Program-made: the position numbers and the translations under genes
NCBI GenBank assembly: GCA_024195265.1
Contig: JAJLRJ010000004.1
Coordinates: 3,802,159-3,866,158 of the forward strand
Direction: 5' to 3'
Length of the DNA: 64,000 bases
DNA from: Dendrophyllia cribrosa
Lineage: Eukaryota > Cnidaria > Anthozoa > Scleractinia > Dendrophylliidae
Part shown: positions 1 to 11,100 of the stretch, one piece after another
How positions within the stretch are numbered: position 1 is the stretch's first letter
How the letters are laid out: the number at the start of each line of letters is the position of its first letter
The notes under the pieces: generated by a model
Told to the model about the DNA's origin: nothing
Database searches by the model: none
What the model saw: the letters and a program-made list of their open reading frames with translations, nothing else

Positions 1-1
1 T

Positions 2-1222
2 AAACCGGAATTGGATCATTTATTCTCAACGGAACTCGCCTTGGGCCGCATCTCGATGGTTCACACTAAACCCCGTTGTGTTCACCCTATCGGCCGTGTA
101 CCCAAAAAGGATTGAGGGAAATCCCGCCCAATTACTGACTGTAGTCGCCCACATGGTTTTTAACTGAACGATCACATTAAGCGTGACTTGGAAACATTTC
201 GTATGAACTCAATTGACACCGCTGTGTCATTTTCAACTGCTAATTGTTTTTACTCGATCGTTGATATCGAATTTGCGTGGCGTTGGGTCCCGGTTTCCCC
301 CCCTCACCGTGAATTACAAGGCTTCCGTTGGATGTTTGGCAAACAAGATTCTACCCGCTATAATTATTATGTGGATAATAGACTATGTTTCGGTCTCTCG
401 TGCGCACCATCCATTTTCAATCGGTTATCTAACGCCATTGTTCGCATGATGGCCCGCCGTGGTTTTCATGCCGTGATCAATTATCTTGATGACTTTCTAA
501 TCATCGGAAACACTCATTCCGAATGTCAACGTGGGCTTGTCACTCTTATCAATTTACTCCATTCTCTTGGATTTAACGTGAGCTGGCATAAGATCGTTTC
601 CCCAAGCCAACGCGTTACGTTCTTAGGTATTGAACTTGACTCTTCGGCTATGTCTATTCGACTACCCGCGGATAAGTTATCACGACTGAATGAACTCATC
701 TCTGCATTCTCTCAGAAGGTTTCAGCCTCCAAACGTCAATTGCAATCTCTTGCGGGAACGTTAAACTTCGCGTGCCAAGTTGTCCATGGGGGACGCACAT
801 TCCTCCGTCGCGTGATTGATTGTGTAAACAGGCTAAAACACTCCTCTCACCGATGTCGTTTAACATCTGATATACGTGCTGATATCTCTTGGTGGAAAGA
901 ATTTCTCGTCACGTTCAACGGCCGCCGCATGATGCTCGATTTTCACAAGTCTCTTTATATCCAAACGGACGCGTCTTTTCATGGTTTTGGAGCCGTCTCC
1001 AATGATGATTGGTTCGCTGGCTCCTGGTCAGTTTCCCACGAGGACGATCTCAACTCACAGTTATTTACGTCTCATTGGTGCGATGCCGGTCATGCTATTG
1101 ACCCATCACTTCGTTCAAATATCAATTTCTTGGAGCTATTTCCTATGCTTATCGCCGCCCGCCACTGGGGCGCCACTTGGACAAACAAACGTGTTTGTGT
1201 CGAAACAGACAACACTCAAGCT
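2..1222 (+). pseudogene. DIRS-like retroelement: reverse transcriptase and start of RNase H (5' part)
   Basis: An open frame enters from the left edge at base 2 and continues to 1222, broken by two in-frame stops (TGA near 113, TAA near 164). It is clean from 188 on. It reads as a reverse transcriptase of the DIRS order: a fingers segment with a VPKKD motif, an FGLSCAP segment, the catalytic NYLDDFL box (YLDD near 481-495), an FLGIELD thumb segment, then an RNase H start with QTDASFHGFGAV and VETDNTQA. DIRS elements pair RT/RNase H with a tyrosine recombinase, and one follows at 4700. The RNase H frame stops abruptly at 1222 because a DNA transposon sits there; it resumes at 4635. The 5' end of the element is outside the window. 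The stops show that it is dead. Recognition is by motif reading only. Confidence 0.88.
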
Positions 1223-4200
1223 CAGAGGAGGTTGGACACGGGCCGAAAGGTATCCTGGTAGGAGTGGTCGACCAATCAGATCATCGTATTCATTCACAGT
1301 CTTTTCTGCGAGAATTTCTCCACGAAACATTCCATGGTTTTTTATTGTGGTTTTCTTCGAAAATGTAGTCCGTTTTTACCCCTAAAGGAGTTTTCATGAA
1401 AGGTATGTTTCTACTTTTTCTATTTACTTGTTTATATCGCACTTTTTTTCAGTAGAATTAGTTATTATTCGGCTTCCTCGCAAGCCGGTCCAATATGGCG
1501 GCTTTCGTCCACGTTGTGTAGTCAACCAACGCGTTCGTTTCTTGACGCTATATCGCGTGAGTTCTAGCCATGAAAATCGCACCATCTTTTGTAGAAATAG
1601 TTATTCTTTTAATTTAGGACGTCGTACCCGGTCGTACCTCTCACCGATTTTCTGTTATTTGCGATTAAAGTTCGGTCATTTGTGTAGGTTATCACGAGTG
1701 TTCGTAAGCAGAATGTCAAGAAAATTTAGACGGCTATTGTCTACGATTTTGCTTTTTTTGAGCTTAAACATCAAGTCATTTTCTTGCAGGTATGTCTGAT
1801 CGAAGAGAAAAACGAAAGCACGGTGGCCCAACAGGAAATAGCCCTGGAAAACCATCGAACAAGACTTCAAGAAGCGGTTCTTCTCGGAAGACATTATTCA
1901 GTAATGCACCAGTAAGTGCCACATTGGAATGAATATTTGAGTATTTGAATGTAGGAGGCATTTTTAATTTTAATTTTCTTCTTCCGAAGGAACCAGAAAC
2001 CCCCAAATCATCAGAGTGGTCAAGGGAAGAACTCGTTGGAAAATGTGGAGCCCTTCAGTCAGCTCTTTTCCCTGAAAATAGCAGCCAAACAAGAATTACA
2101 TTTTTAATGCTTGGCCCAAAATATTGGGGCTTGAGGCATGGCAGTGAGGGTTTTGGTCTGTCATTATATAAAGCCCAGCTTTTAGCAAAAATCCAAAGCT
2201 CTTAAGACCCACAAATATTGGATTGAGAACTGCAAATTATTGTCATTCATTATTGTCATTATGTCAGTTGTTTCATATTTAAGCAGATAATTATCAATAA
2301 GGTGTTATTATATAAATAAAATTATAAACTTGTATTCAATGATTTCATCAGTCTGTTAAATAAATTTCTTTGTTGATTCCTAAGATAAATAATAATTGTC
2401 TCATGCCTGCGAGTCCAAAATTCCAATCTCATATCAACTCACGCCTATGGAGCAATTTCTCACTCCTGGCTTACAGATTTGAGCCATCAGCCTTAACTGA
2501 TCACAATGATCCAATTAAAAATATAGTTATGTTAATGAAAATTTAGCACTTTTTGTAGGTTTTTGTCATTCTGAACATTATGATTACAGCTGGATATTAT
2601 TAAACTCAGGACTGAGGTCCATGGAAACTTCTGAATTTTTCTGAACATCTTTGGACATCTTCGGAATAGATCGGGTTGTCTTTGAATTTGGTCTGGTTGC
2701 CTTCAGAAATCCTGGCACACCCACAAAGAAAATCTCAAATAACCTTCATAGTTGGGGGAAATTTTGGCTCACTGGATATTTGTTGGAGCTTTTGTATCAC
2801 TTATGAATTGCTATAATTATTTTGATTACTATTAATTGTTTTCTATTATAATATCAATGGGCTCCTGATCAACTCCATTAAACTATGGTATGCAAGGGCA
2901 TAGCTAGGATTTTTCAAAGGGGGTTTCACACTGTGTCACACCCAGGGTACTTACCAGATTGTCATGTCGATACCACGTTGTGTTTTATTAAAATTATCTC
3001 ACAAAGTGGGAGTCACGGATACCCCAGGACTCCCCTAGCTATGCCCCTGGGTATTCCTTGATTATCAAGGATGGCAAGGGTGTAGGGGGGGGGGGGGGGG
3101 CTATAAGCCAGCAGGTGAAATTTCTGTTTCCCATTTCTGTACCGACTTCTCAAAAGGCTTCATTTACTTTTTTAATTACCCAATAAAAGCATGAAGTATA
3201 TGGGGGATCTTGTGGTGAAAATAGTTCTGCTTCAATGTAGAAACATTTCAACACTTCTTTCCTTGCTCCACCACTAATTGGCATTTAAATTTTGAGGGAA
3301 TTGTTTAATGGTTTACATAAATACCTCATAAGAATTATCTGTCTGTTAGGAAAGTTGTTAGTTAAAATTTTTGGAACTACAGTTTGCTCCCTTTCAGCAA
3401 CCATTCTCTATTGTTGTACTTTGACTCTCATAAGCAAGCATCCTTCCTAAGCAACCACCTTTGCAATTCCTGGTTGCTTATGACATAGGCAATTGCACAT
3501 TTGTTATAAATTACCTAAGACGTGTGCTCAAGCGAAAGAACATTAGTTGTTCTCATGTGCACAGTCCTGATTGTTTTGCTCTAATCACATTCCAAGTAAG
3601 AGGGCCCAAAGAAAAAAATGGTTCCTTAGTACCTTGAATTGTTTTGCCACAAACTCAGAGTAGAGTGCCAAAACACTCTGCATTTTCATTTTCAAGCCCA
3701 GGAGTTTGAATTCCTTTTTGCCTGAGGTCCTTCTAATCACAATTTTCTACCAGGTCTTTATGGCCAGAATTGGATTTCTTTCTACAAGGATGGTTCTTGT
3801 TCAGATGCAAAAATGTATGTTAATCACTGCTTTATTTCCATTAGGTTTTTAAATCATGTTTTCCTCCTGAAGTTTTAACAAGGGATAATCTGTGATATTA
3901 TATAAAAAAGTCAACAGTTGTCAGATTTGTAATGGTCGATGGGACCGAAATCTGTTTTTGTATTAAAACTTATTCAATAATATTGATTTCATTGATTATT
4001 TGTTTCACACGATTTTACAGTTTTATTATTTATTAATGTATTTATACTTCGTAACAACACAAATCCAGCACTACCAGCATTCAGTACAACAAAAATTGCC
4101 TTCGTGTATTTCAAAATAATAACATTCTAAAACTCAAGAGGACTATAAAATGCAACGATCGATTGTTGTGGTTACCAACCTTGGTAATTCCGTGATTTAA

Positions 4201-4625
4201 GCTTATAGTTTTCGTTACAAAATATTCCTCGGTTGGAAATCCTCATGCAGCCTTGCTTTAATAAGTCTTTCGATCGATCAACGGGCTTAAAACCCCGCTA
4301 AGTAACAAGAGGAATCTTATCAACAATGAAGGCCAATTTGTGTTTGTTGTGGCTCAAATTTGTAGTCGGTGCACGAGTAAGGCTTTCGATCGGCCTAGAA
4401 TGATACCTCAAGTTATTCAGTTGTAAAAATCAATGGTACCTATACAAGAGTAATCGCATAACCTTCAATTTAGGCCGATTTGTGCTTCCATAGCGGCTAA
4501 AAGTCTGAAAATTTGTAGTTCCTCGAGGTCCTCACAGCTCGAAGGTTCATTTGAAACTGAACGAGAGTTGCTCAAAACGAAAATTCATCCCATGATGCCT
4601 TTCGGCCCGTGTCCAACCTCCTCTG
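1223..4625 (+). mobile_element. TIR DNA transposon inserted in the DIRS RNase H (9-bp TSD)
   Basis: The two ends are inverted repeats: the left begins CAGAGGAGGTTGGACACGGG at 1223 and the reverse complement of the right end at 4625 is identical for 28 bp, then continues with two mismatches to about 36 bp. The 9-bp sequence ACTCAAGCT lies directly outside both ends (1214-1222 and 4626-4634). Dropping the element and one copy keeps the RNase H frame open, which fixes the boundaries. The length is 3403 bp. A 9-bp duplication is typical of Mutator-like elements and also occurs in some other superfamilies. No transposase is readable, so it is probably non-autonomous. It contains a short two-exon frame at 1792-2205 and a G-run near 3086-3102. 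I see nothing coding in 2206-4560. Confidence 0.9.
1792..2205 (+). CDS. Two-exon small ORF carried inside the TIR transposon, unknown function
   Basis: Exon 1 is 1792-1911 (40 codons, starting MSDRREKRKHGG) and exon 2 is 1990-2205, ending in TAA. The 78-nt intron has a strong donor (GTAAGT) and a pyrimidine-rich acceptor ending CCGAAG. The join is phase 0 and gives about 111 residues. The first exon is basic and Ser/Gly/Lys-rich, like a disordered or nuclear N-terminus. The second begins EPETPKSSEWSREEL and ends after a hydrophobic stretch. It does not look like a transposase and I do not recognise the family. It may be a captured host exon pair or an N-terminal piece of the element's own protein. 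The start was chosen as the first ATG that leads cleanly into the donor. Confidence 0.4.
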
Positions 4626-4634
4626 ACTCAAGCT

Positions 4635-4702
4635 ATGGCTTTCGTTAATAAAGGCTCTTGTAAAAATCCTATCGCTATGTCCTGGCTTCGGGAGATTTTT
4701 TG
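4635..4702 (+). pseudogene. DIRS RNase H continuation, truncated
   Basis: Immediately after the right target-site copy the RNase H frame resumes as MAFVNKGSCKNPIAMSWLREIF and then meets TGA at 4701-4703. Related DIRS RNase H domains continue further, with a conserved region before the recombinase. Here the next coding sequence starts within a few bases in another frame. The simplest reading is an internal deletion that fused the middle of RNase H to the recombinase, independent of the transposon insertion. Confidence 0.7.
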
Positions 4703-5605
4703 AACACGCGTCGCTCCCAATGGCGTACCTATTTACGTTTCTGTACTACGTACCACTTAATTCCCATCCCAGCAGCGCACAAAACAATCATTCGGTTTTT
4801 AGTTCATTTGTCAACTTACTGCAAGTATTCTACGATAATCAACTATCTGTCTGCCATCAATGTTCTACACCGGCACTTTGGTCATAACGTAACGTATCAG
4901 GACGTTTTTCCTATCAAACTTATTACTCGCGGTTTACGGCGCATTCTTGGCGATTCCCAAGAACAAAAATTGCCTATCACCCCGGAAATTCTAAAGCGCA
5001 TTCGACCAACACTTGCAGCGAATTCTGACTCGGGATTCTGGGCTGCGATGTTAATTGGATTCTACACGTTTTTTCGTAAATCTAATCTCGTGCCTAAATC
5101 AGTGAAAGGCTTTGATCCCGCCAAGAACTTGTCTCGCGGTGATATTATTATTCGCCCTTGGGGCCTGGTCATCTGTGTTCGTTGATCAAAAACTATTCAA
5201 TTTCGGGAGCGTCAGTTGCTCATTCCTGTTATGCGGTTAACACAGGGTCACCCACTCTGCCCCGTGCAAGCATACGAACGCCATATCTCACTATTCCCGG
5301 CCGCTCCCAACTCGCCTGCATTCTTGCGTTCCAGCTCTGGTCACGCGTCTCCAATAACCCACAATGAATTTACCGCAATGTTGCGCAAGGCACTCGGTCA
5401 TGCTGGCTTTCCTGCCTCCAAATTCTCCGGCCACAGTTTTCGTCGTGGTGGAGCAACCTATGCCTTCCGCTGTGGTGCTCCCGTGGAACTTATCAGCCTC
5501 CAGGGAGACTGGACTTCTGACGCCGTTCTTCTCTACATTGCACAGCCCTTAGAACGACGGCTTTCAGTCGCCAAACTGATTGCTCAAAACATTAACCAAC
5601 ATTAA
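4700..5605 (+). pseudogene. DIRS-like tyrosine recombinase, frameshifted
   Basis: Two overlapping frames together read as a DIRS-type tyrosine recombinase. The first (4700-5185) has the N-terminal DNA-binding region (RRSQWRTYLRFC) and the first catalytic Arg in FYTFFRKSNLVP. The second (about 5216-5605) has HSFRRGG (H-x-x-R box near 5431-5451) and GDWTSDAVLLYI, containing the catalytic Tyr. A frame change lies between about 5180 and 5216. No ATG opens the first frame, so the true N-terminus is missing, consistent with a deletion. The catalytic residues survive but the reading frame does not, so the copy cannot make an intact enzyme. Confidence 0.85.
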
Positions 5606-5800
5606 CTTTTTCTATATATATATATATATATATACACATATTTTTTTTTTTCAATTCGGATCTCTTATGATTTTATTTGTCTGGCGGTTTGGGCGAGCCG
5701 CATCAGGGGGGACGGCCCTTGGTTTTGTCACCACCCCTGCTGCGGCTTTGCTTTATTTACCGGCAAACAATAAAGTCAATATGTATTCTGTATATAGTCT
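5606..5800 (+). mobile_element. Probable 3' flank of the DIRS-like element
   Basis: After the recombinase stop come an (AT)n tract (5615-5632), a T-run, a GC-rich stretch (5690-5750) and an AATAAA at 5769-5774 that could serve as the element's polyadenylation signal. DIRS elements end in unusual split repeats. Their partner lies outside the window, so I cannot fix the end. Confidence 0.4.
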
Positions 5801-6074
5801 CTTGTTTTTTATTTACTCCATAGACCGAAGAACGATTCGTAGGATTATAACACTTGATGGATCCATTTTAAACAAAATAAAATGTTCGTTGCATAGGCCG
5901 CAATGTTTCTTTTCTTTTTTCTCAAAGCTTTGCGCACGCGTCGGCAGCAAAAATCGCAGAGCGCTCGCAAACTGTGTTCAGTCATCTTAATTTGACATTT
6001 TTAAATTTCTGTGTACGTAAATGAATGATACCAAGATGAACGGTTTTAAAAGTTAAGTTAAAAGTTAACCAGAG
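5801..6074. other. Non-coding, nothing recognised
   Basis: No coding frame, RNA gene or repeat boundary is recognised here. Confidence 0.5.
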
Positions 6075-6078
6075 TTAA

Positions 6079-6460
6079 AGAGGCTATGTCACCATTTTTA
6101 GCGCTACTTTAAAAAGCCAAAATACATCTTTATATCAGTGAAATTCCAAAAATAAGAATGCAGTTTTGTTTAAAATTATTCTACTAGTGCTCTTAAAGTA
6201 AAAATAAGTGTCTTGGGCTGCAGATGGCCAGGATGGAAATGGATTGTATCTTGAAAAAATTGGGCCAATTTTTTCAAGTTTATCGCTTGTGTCTTAGAAA
6301 ATTCGTTAAAACTCCGATTATGGTTTATTTACTCTGCTAAAATTCACTTAATATCTTCCTGTTAGTGTTCTTTAAGCATTTCGTGTACGACAAAGGTACT
6401 TAGTTTTAATTTGGGACGGTTTTGACCCGAAAACCTCAAAATCACCATGACATAGCTCCT
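6079..6460 (+). mobile_element. MITE of a TTAA-flanked family (copy 1)
   Basis: It is bounded by TTAA at 6075-6078 and 6461-6464. The ends are inverted: AGAGGCTATGTCACC on the left, and AGGAGCTATGTCATG as the reverse complement of the right end. An internal block (GATGGCCAGGATGGAAATGG near 6224) recurs at 30459 and, inverted, near 56430. A TTAA target is used by piggyBac- and Kolobok-type transposases. No coding capacity is visible. Confidence 0.75.
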
Positions 6461-6464
6461 TTAA

Positions 6465-6768
6465 CCAATGTATTAGCTTGGGTGAGAAAGCATTTTGACG
6501 GGCTGCGCCACAACTATGAAACACTGTGCCTCAGGAAGCTGCGTGGCACAAATTTTATTGACATTTTTAAATTGAAACTGAAAACTTTTTTTATTTTAAG
6601 CATTAGTCATCAATTCCCTAGAGTATTTTATCTGACTTTTTAGATGTTACCTTTTATACAAGTATTAGGTTTTTAGTTTTTAGAATATTAACATTTTAAA
6701 TTGTTTATAGCTCTTAATAACATAAAGCGCGTTTGAATATTTTTATAGAAAGCGCGCTCTATAAATTC

Positions 6769-6799
<31 letters not shown>

Positions 6800-7630
6800 A
6801 TTATAATATATTATTTTAATTATTATTAATTAAGGAATGGCCTGAGCAATTCGTTTCCGAAATGTAACCTGTTATGCAACAACACAACAAGAACAACACA
6901 ATTCTATTTTTTTAATTGATTTACACGTGTTGAAAATAAAAGAACTAAATCAGAAGCTTAAACTAAAATTGCTAATTTTTGGGGACAGTTGCTTGTTTTT
7001 TCGGCTCACTTGCTGATGCGTTTGCGATGCCTTCCAGGTAATATTTCTTTGGGCAGCAAAATTATGCATTGATCCTTTTCGGCTGCAGGAACGGATCCTT
7101 GATATAAAGGAACACTGTCCCGATATTTCGTTTAATTTTTCATGATTATTACCAGGAGCTTGGTTGTAGCTTACTTTATTATCTTGAAATTGGAACGAAC
7201 AATCGCAGAAAGAAATGGAAGCAGAGAAATATTAACCAAAGATACAGGATAATGGCTAAAAAGGTCAAAATTTCACAAGAATGACAAGTTGACCGCCCGT
7301 CACAAAACCAAATTTGATGAACTTTAATCCACTTCCATCCTTGTTATCCTGAACTTTATTTACTGCTTCTGTTTTGCTCTATAGAATCTTTTTTAACCAA
7401 ATAAATTGTATATTTGGTGGCATTATTTTACGATATAACATGGAAATCAGCTTAGCGAAATTTTGTTATTTTGGCAGGACAGTGTCCAGTGTCCCTTTGA
7501 GACCTGTCTTAGAACCGTTCTAAATGGGATCAAATTAGTATTGATCCCAAAAGACTGGGTTAACAATAGCACTAGAAAACCATAAACATAAGCAGCAACA
7601 AGACCCATAGCAAAGTAGAATAGAAAACCC
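6465..7630. other. Intergenic, AT-rich, includes a TAT microsatellite
   Basis: A (TAT)n/(ATT)n tract lies at about 6768-6800, followed by very AT-rich sequence to 6832. No gene is recognised. Short open frames here lack any family signature. Confidence 0.5.
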
Positions 7631-7634
7631 ATTA

Positions 7635-7770
7635 GCCATCTGAATCATCAAAACACCAAACCTTTTAACTAAAAATCAAATAACTCCATCATATACTGCG
7701 TGCATATTAAATATAAAATCCAGATGGTATGCAACTAATACAACACTGCGGTCCTTAAAACAAACTGTCC
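7635..7770 (+). promoter_or_regulatory. Orphan copy of the protease promoter module
   Basis: Two blocks match sequence just upstream of the protease genes. One is GCCATCTGAATCATCAA (from 7635), as in front of gene D (33114). The other is AATCCAGATGGTATGCAACT (from 7718), as in front of gene A (about 8104) and gene D (about 33199). No signal-peptide exon follows. This suggests a duplicated promoter or the remains of a lost array member about 500 bp upstream of gene A. Confidence 0.55.
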
Positions 7771-8015
7771 ATGAAATATTTTTACGATAAAAAAATGTTT
7801 TCGCTTAGTTTATGGAATGAGCTGTTTAGATCAGTTGACTTCTATTTTTTTAAGACTTGAATACAAAATCAATAAACTGGATTGTGCCAAAAACCTCAGC
7901 TGCCCTTTGTTGAGTCATCATTGGAATAGCAAAGAGCTTGCATCAATACCAGCACATCAAGCAAAACCGAAGATAAAACAAAGGATAACCCTTAAAAACT
8001 GTCCAGACCAATATT

Positions 8016-8150
8016 GAGCCACCTGACCCGCCTAATGGGTAAACTTTTAAACAAAAAGTCAAAAGAATTTAGAACCATTGGCGCTAGCAATATTTGAGTA
8101 AGAAATCCAGGTGATGCGCAACTAATGAAACGTTGTAGTCTATAAAACAA
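8016..8150 (+). promoter_or_regulatory. Gene A promoter with TATA box
   Basis: A TATAAAA at 8141-8147 lies 52 bp upstream of the gene A ATG. Just upstream is a block near 8104 (AATCCAGGTGATGCGCAACT) shared with the orphan module at 7718 and with gene D at 33199. Conservation among paralogues whose introns have diverged points to a shared expression control element. In cnidarians, ShK-linked proteases of this type are known from exocrine gland cells. Confidence 0.6.
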
Positions 8151-8198
8151 GTTAAACCCTGAGCTTGTTATCACTGATTTGGAGATAATTTCTTGAAG

Positions 8199-11100
8199 AT
8201 GAATCTCTGGATCGGAGTAGCAGTTTTGCTGCTAGGAATCTCAAGCTCTCAAGGTAAGATTCAATATATTTATGTCTATAACACCAGGAAAAGGTTACCA
8301 ATATAACGCATTACAGCTATAACGAAGTATTTCATAAGCGAAAAAAATAAGATAATGGCAAAACAACAAAACAATTCGAGGCAAAAACGGAATTATGTAT
8401 TATACAAACTTATAAGAAATTTTTTGAAACTCTTCCGGCTGTTACCGAGGGGTGATTTTAAGATCATTTCCTTCGATTCGAGAATTGGATTGATTATCTA
8501 AGTCCGTAGATGGAGTTATATACTTCAACATTATCTTTGAAATGAAAGGTAGTGAAGAATTTAGTTTGCTAACATGACATTATAAATTTAACAATTTTGA
8601 ATTTCTGCGTCGTAATGTTATTTCTCGCATATTACCTCACACCTTACCAAGACCTGGTAATTGTTTGTGTATTCTCCGGTGTAGGTTGCAATTAACCGTT
8701 GTTTCGTGTATTTCACAAGGTTGTGGAAATAGGCCATTTTCGGCTAGGGTGGTGAATGGTGAAAATGCCTCGCCACACTCCTGGCCCTGGCAGATTTCTC
8801 TCAGAGTCAACGGTCGCCACATTTGCGGAGGATCACTGATCAAGAACGACTGGGTCGTAACAGCGGCTCACTGTGTGGATCGAAACCCAAGACCAAGTGG
8901 TTACACTGTTGTTGTGGGTAAGCCTTTGTATCGAAATGTCGTTACGGAATAAACAAATTCATTATTTTCCTGTAATCAAAAAAATTAATCAGACTGCGAT
9001 TGATTTCACAAGAATTTACTTTTATATTAATGCAGTTTTTACATTCTTTACATCGACTTCGGCCCCTATTTTCTCCAACAATTTGTTTAGAGTGATTCAT
9101 TCGGCTTGGTTTCTGTATAGTTTATTTTTTGGTGGTGTGCTCTAACGAGTGTGAATTTCGTGTTAAGTCCAAACATTTAAGCAAAACAACATCCTCTACA
9201 ACATTTAATAAAAGTGCGAGTCAATACAAAACGTATGATACTATGAAGTTTAAAATGTTGCAGATACAATTTAGTACAGATTACATCACAGGGTTTTTTA
9301 CTTGTAGTTGTAAACTACTAACCATTTTTTTACCCTTTTCTTCCGACCTTGCATAGCAAACAAAAAACAACAGCAAAAAACAAACAAGCATAACATTGTA
9401 AACAATTCCATACACAGGAGCTCATCGTCGGACTGGATCCACATCCTTTCAGAAAACATTTCGTCTGAGACAACTGTTCAAACATGAGCAGTTTAGCATG
9501 AGACAGCTGCGTAATGACGTTGCCCTCCTTCAACTTGATGGGTCCATTTCAGCGAGTGCACAAGTCAACACAGTGTGTTTGCCAGGGTCGGGAAGCAAGG
9601 TTCAGCCAGGGACACAATGTTATATCACAGGTAACTGCAATGTGCATCTCAATATCACTTTTTATCCTTGGTGTTTTAACAGCTATTTCGAGAAAGGTTG
9701 TCATATCGAAGCGTTCTGATGTGTAAGCACGCTACAAAACTGGGTATTTATTAACATAACGGAGGCATCTCCATTCACGTCCGTAAAATTGCATGCGTTT
9801 TGTTGCCATGTCAGTTGGAAAAAAATCAAGGGTGCGATAATTTTACAAAGTAAAGCAAATTTCAACCAGAACGTACTACCTGCTGATTATAATCTGAATA
9901 TATTCAAATTTAGATATTTACATCTCATGTGTTGTTTCAGACAACACATGTACAACAAAAATAGATCCACCATTTTAATTTTTTTGCACGTGATGAATGT
10001 GTTTTACTCCTCCTGATGTTGACACTTTTGATGTTGACCTTTTTACGTTTGGGGTTTTTAAATATTCCCGATAGCTCGTGTAAACATTTTCTGTGGTAGT
10101 GGGCCACTTCTTTACCATAGTCTCTTTCTGTCTTTTGGCGTACACTTCAGGCTTCTGTATGACAACCACCATTTTCCAAATAGCTATAAAAACAGCGTTC
10201 TCTACTTGTGTGTTGTGCTGAAGTTTTACACTCACTACCTACTCCTAGCCTGCGAACACGCCGCCTTTCATCTCGCCCTGTCAATAGAGGACGGTTGGAT
10301 TCGCAGGGAACCATGATTTTTTCTTTTTCTTTCTTTTATTTTATTTATTTTTTTTTTTTGGGGGGGGGGGGGGGGGGTGGGGGTGGGGGTGGGGGTGGGT
10401 ATCTTACAATAACAATGAAACGCACGCAAAATTGTAACATATTTGTGGCCTTTGCTGTAGGTTGGGGACGAACCGTTGGTGGGGGTAATGCCGCTGACAC
10501 TCTCCAGCAGGCCATGCTGCCTGTTGCTGAACACAGCGCCTGCAGCCGCATAAATGGAAAATTAGTTCCGGTTGATGAGCGATCGATGGTGTGTGCTGGT
10601 GGGCAAGGCAAAGGTGGATGCCAGGTAACAAGGGACAATGGAAGCCATTCAAAAACCATTCTAAATGTATAAATGACTATGCTAGTGCTCATTGTGACGA
10701 AATGTTTGATTTTGTTTGGTGTTTGTGTGTATTACAAACACTTGATTATGCAGCTACTCGGATTTATCCTTTACAATCCAAGACAATGTACATAAACATT
10801 CCACTGCAATGTATAGCTGTAGATGGATGTTAATGGGAGAATGTCAACCTTACAACTTAGCAACGAGGTCCGAGGTTCCATGAACGTTCGATGACAATAC
10901 TAACGAGCCGTGAACTAGAACTCGAACGTCAAGACTACCATTTCTTTCCATTTATGAATATTTTTCAGTCAAAATAAAAAGATACCAGAAAAACATAGCT
11001 TTGGACAGTTTGGACCTCACAGTAGCATTTTACTTTTTTCTGAAAAGCGGGAAATCATTAGCTAATACGTCTTGGGTGCTAAGTGTTACATATAGTGTTA

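Noticed and set aside
10345..10692. 115-codon minus-strand frame rich in proline
   Set aside because: It is antisense to gene A exon 4 and the G-run; the proline tract is the complement of poly-G.
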